64,000 nt of DNA from Rhodosporidiobolus odoratus. Taxonomy: Eukaryota; Basidiomycota; Microbotryomycetes; Sporidiobolales; Sporidiobolaceae. Below, in pieces: positions 63,020 through 64,000 of this stretch (positions within the stretch are counted from its first letter, which is position 1; each line of letters starts with the position of its first letter). The notes beneath the pieces are model-generated. The model was not told the origin of the DNA. It was given only the letters and a program-made list of their open reading frames with translations, and did no database searches. The position numbers were made by a program, and so were the translations under genes. Location of the stretch: the NCBI GenBank assembly GCA_034387635.1, contig JAOANU010000004.1, positions 868,001 to 932,000 on the forward strand, in the 5' to 3' direction.

Positions 63020-64000
63020 CTAGGTGATGGAGTACTGAGGAGATTCAAGAAATAGGGAGACGAGGAAGGTCAGTCCCGGCAGCGAAAGATAGCGAGTAAG
63101 AGATGCGGCGTACCTTGGGACCACCACTGCCTTCGGGAACCATCCAGGTGATGTCCTGCGTCGGGACCTGCGGCATAAGGACCACCAAAGGTCAGCAAAG
63201 ATTAGATGGCTTTTCCGTGTTATCGTTCCTTCCGTTCCCCCCTGTTGTTCAAGCTGTCCTGGTGTACCTAGTCTACAGTGAAGGCTATCTAGGTCCGGAA
63301 AAAACGAGAGAGAAACGCCGAGCGCACCTTGATCGAGCAAGTTTTGCAATGAATGCAATTCTGAGAGTTGATGACCAACTTCTTCCCCGCCGCGTCCGCT
63401 TCCGAGCCTTCTGCGTCGACGTACTCATACACCGCCGCCGGACAGACACGACTGAGCAATCCAGCATAGTCCTCGACATTCTTCTGCACGTGAGCAGCGC
63501 GATCTGCCTTGTCAACGTGGAGGTGAATCGGCTGGTCTTCGGCGTGCATCGTGCCGGTGCGAGAGACGGAGGTGAGGATGTCGAAGGAGAGGACGCCGTC
63601 GGGAGCAGGGTAGTCGATCGGCTTAAAGTTGCTGCGGAAGGCAAATGTTGAGTAACTATCTAATTCTAGCAGCAATTTTCCCGGCTGACCTGGCCTTTTC
63701 CGTCGCCTTCCAGTCCTCTTTCGGGTGGTGGAATGTCCACGGTTCCTTGCCCCTCAGCAACAGCGTCTGGATCCCAGAGTAGATGATACCTCCCCAGTTC
63801 TTGAGTGGCGAATGGAAGGAAGGTCGGACGTTGCGAACCTCCTTGAGCTCTTCGGCAATCCAAGAGTCCTCGAAGGTCTTCTCGTACGAGGAGACGTCCA
63901 ATGGCTCAGAAGAGGGTTCTTCGCTCTCGGCATCGGCGGCGTTGCGGGAGGAAACGGCGTTGAAGGCGGCTTCGGCGGCGAGCATTCCGGACTTCATTGA
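63020..64000 (-). CDS. Electron transfer flavoprotein-ubiquinone oxidoreductase, C-terminal part
   Basis: The gene runs off the window; only the C-terminal part is present. It reads SGMLAAEAAFNAVSSR, the substrate-domain segment YEKTFEDSWIAEELKEVRNV, KNWGGIIYSGIQTLLLRGKE, PWTFHHPKEDW, FKPIDYPAPDGVLSFDILTS and VSRTGTMHAEDQPIHL. Then comes the 4Fe-4S region: CPAAVYEYVD followed by NSQNCIHCKTCSIK, then VPTQDITWMVPEGSGGPK across an intron. A final tiny exon YSIT ends at TAG 63020-63022. All four cluster cysteines are visible. ETF-QO sits on the inner mitochondrial membrane and passes electrons from fatty-acid and amino-acid dehydrogenases to ubiquinone. Four introns lie within the visible part. 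Confidence 0.93.

Noticed and set aside
62527..63048. 173-codon frame upstream of KRE6
   Set aside because: Low complexity, overlaps the well-supported terminal exon and stop of ETF-QO, and lies in the expected KRE6 promoter/leader.
1..64000. CRISPR arrays, rRNA or bacterial-type operons
   Set aside because: None seen; gene structure, introns and protein families are fungal throughout.

Overview
This is a gene-dense, GC-rich fungal nuclear segment. Almost every gene is cut by many short introns of about 50-100 nt with GT..AG ends. The gene set includes the DASH subunit DAD4, a complex I LYR subunit, SFI1, recyclin-1, SPO7 and a KRE6/SKN1 glucan-synthesis protein, plus long low-complexity Ser/Pro tails. 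Together with the codon and intron style this points to a basidiomycete yeast, most likely Microbotryomycetes (Rhodotorula/Rhodosporidium-like). The genus is an inference.

Layout. 0.6-6.1 kb: two GSK-3 family kinases in the same orientation (minus), a diverged tandem pair. 7.2-8.9 kb: a secreted protein built of four related Cys-paired units. 9.2-13.7 kb (minus): an SFI1-like spindle-pole/centrosome protein, divergent from a GT90/CAP10-type glycosyltransferase (14.0-17.9 kb). 18.3-21.8 kb (minus): an unrecognised coiled-coil protein and a SPO7-like regulator of the Nem1 lipin phosphatase. 22.2-25.8 kb: recyclin-1 (F-box plus Sec10-like). 26.1-33.1 kb (minus): a large SEC7/BIG-type Arf GEF, divergent from NOP56 (33.4-35.7 kb), which carries one unusually long intron. 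36.4-39.9 kb (minus): a Zn2Cys6 transcription factor. 40.4-41.3 kb (minus): the complex I B22/NDUFB9-type LYR subunit. 42-43.5 kb: a small hypothetical gene and DAD4. 43.7-46.4 kb (minus): a VWA-domain protein and EMC6, the latter divergent from the proteasome alpha-5 gene PUP2 (46.6-48.0 kb). 48.2-53.2 kb (minus): an unrecognised helical protein with a 9-nt exon, a Ser/Thr-rich single-pass surface protein, and an orphan gene. 53.6-57 kb: a degenerate, truncated Ty3/gypsy-type element. 58.5-62.5 kb (minus): KRE6/SKN1. 63.0 kb to the edge (minus): the C-terminal part of mitochondrial ETF-ubiquinone oxidoreductase.

Functional themes are membrane traffic (SEC7, recyclin-1, EMC6, SPO7), cell wall and secreted glycans (GT90, KRE6/SKN1, Ser/Thr-rich surface protein, secreted repeat protein), mitosis (SFI1, DAD4) and respiration (NDUFB9, ETF-QO). 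They are ordinary neighbours, not a cluster.

The most striking signal is at the gag/pol junction of the gypsy element. A canonical slippery heptamer sits in exact gag register, followed after 5 nt by a 13-bp stem whose loop starts with the gag stop codon. The pol frame continues in -1. No tRNA, rRNA or CRISPR array was seen. Exon ends stated below were read by eye from splice consensus and protein-family conservation.
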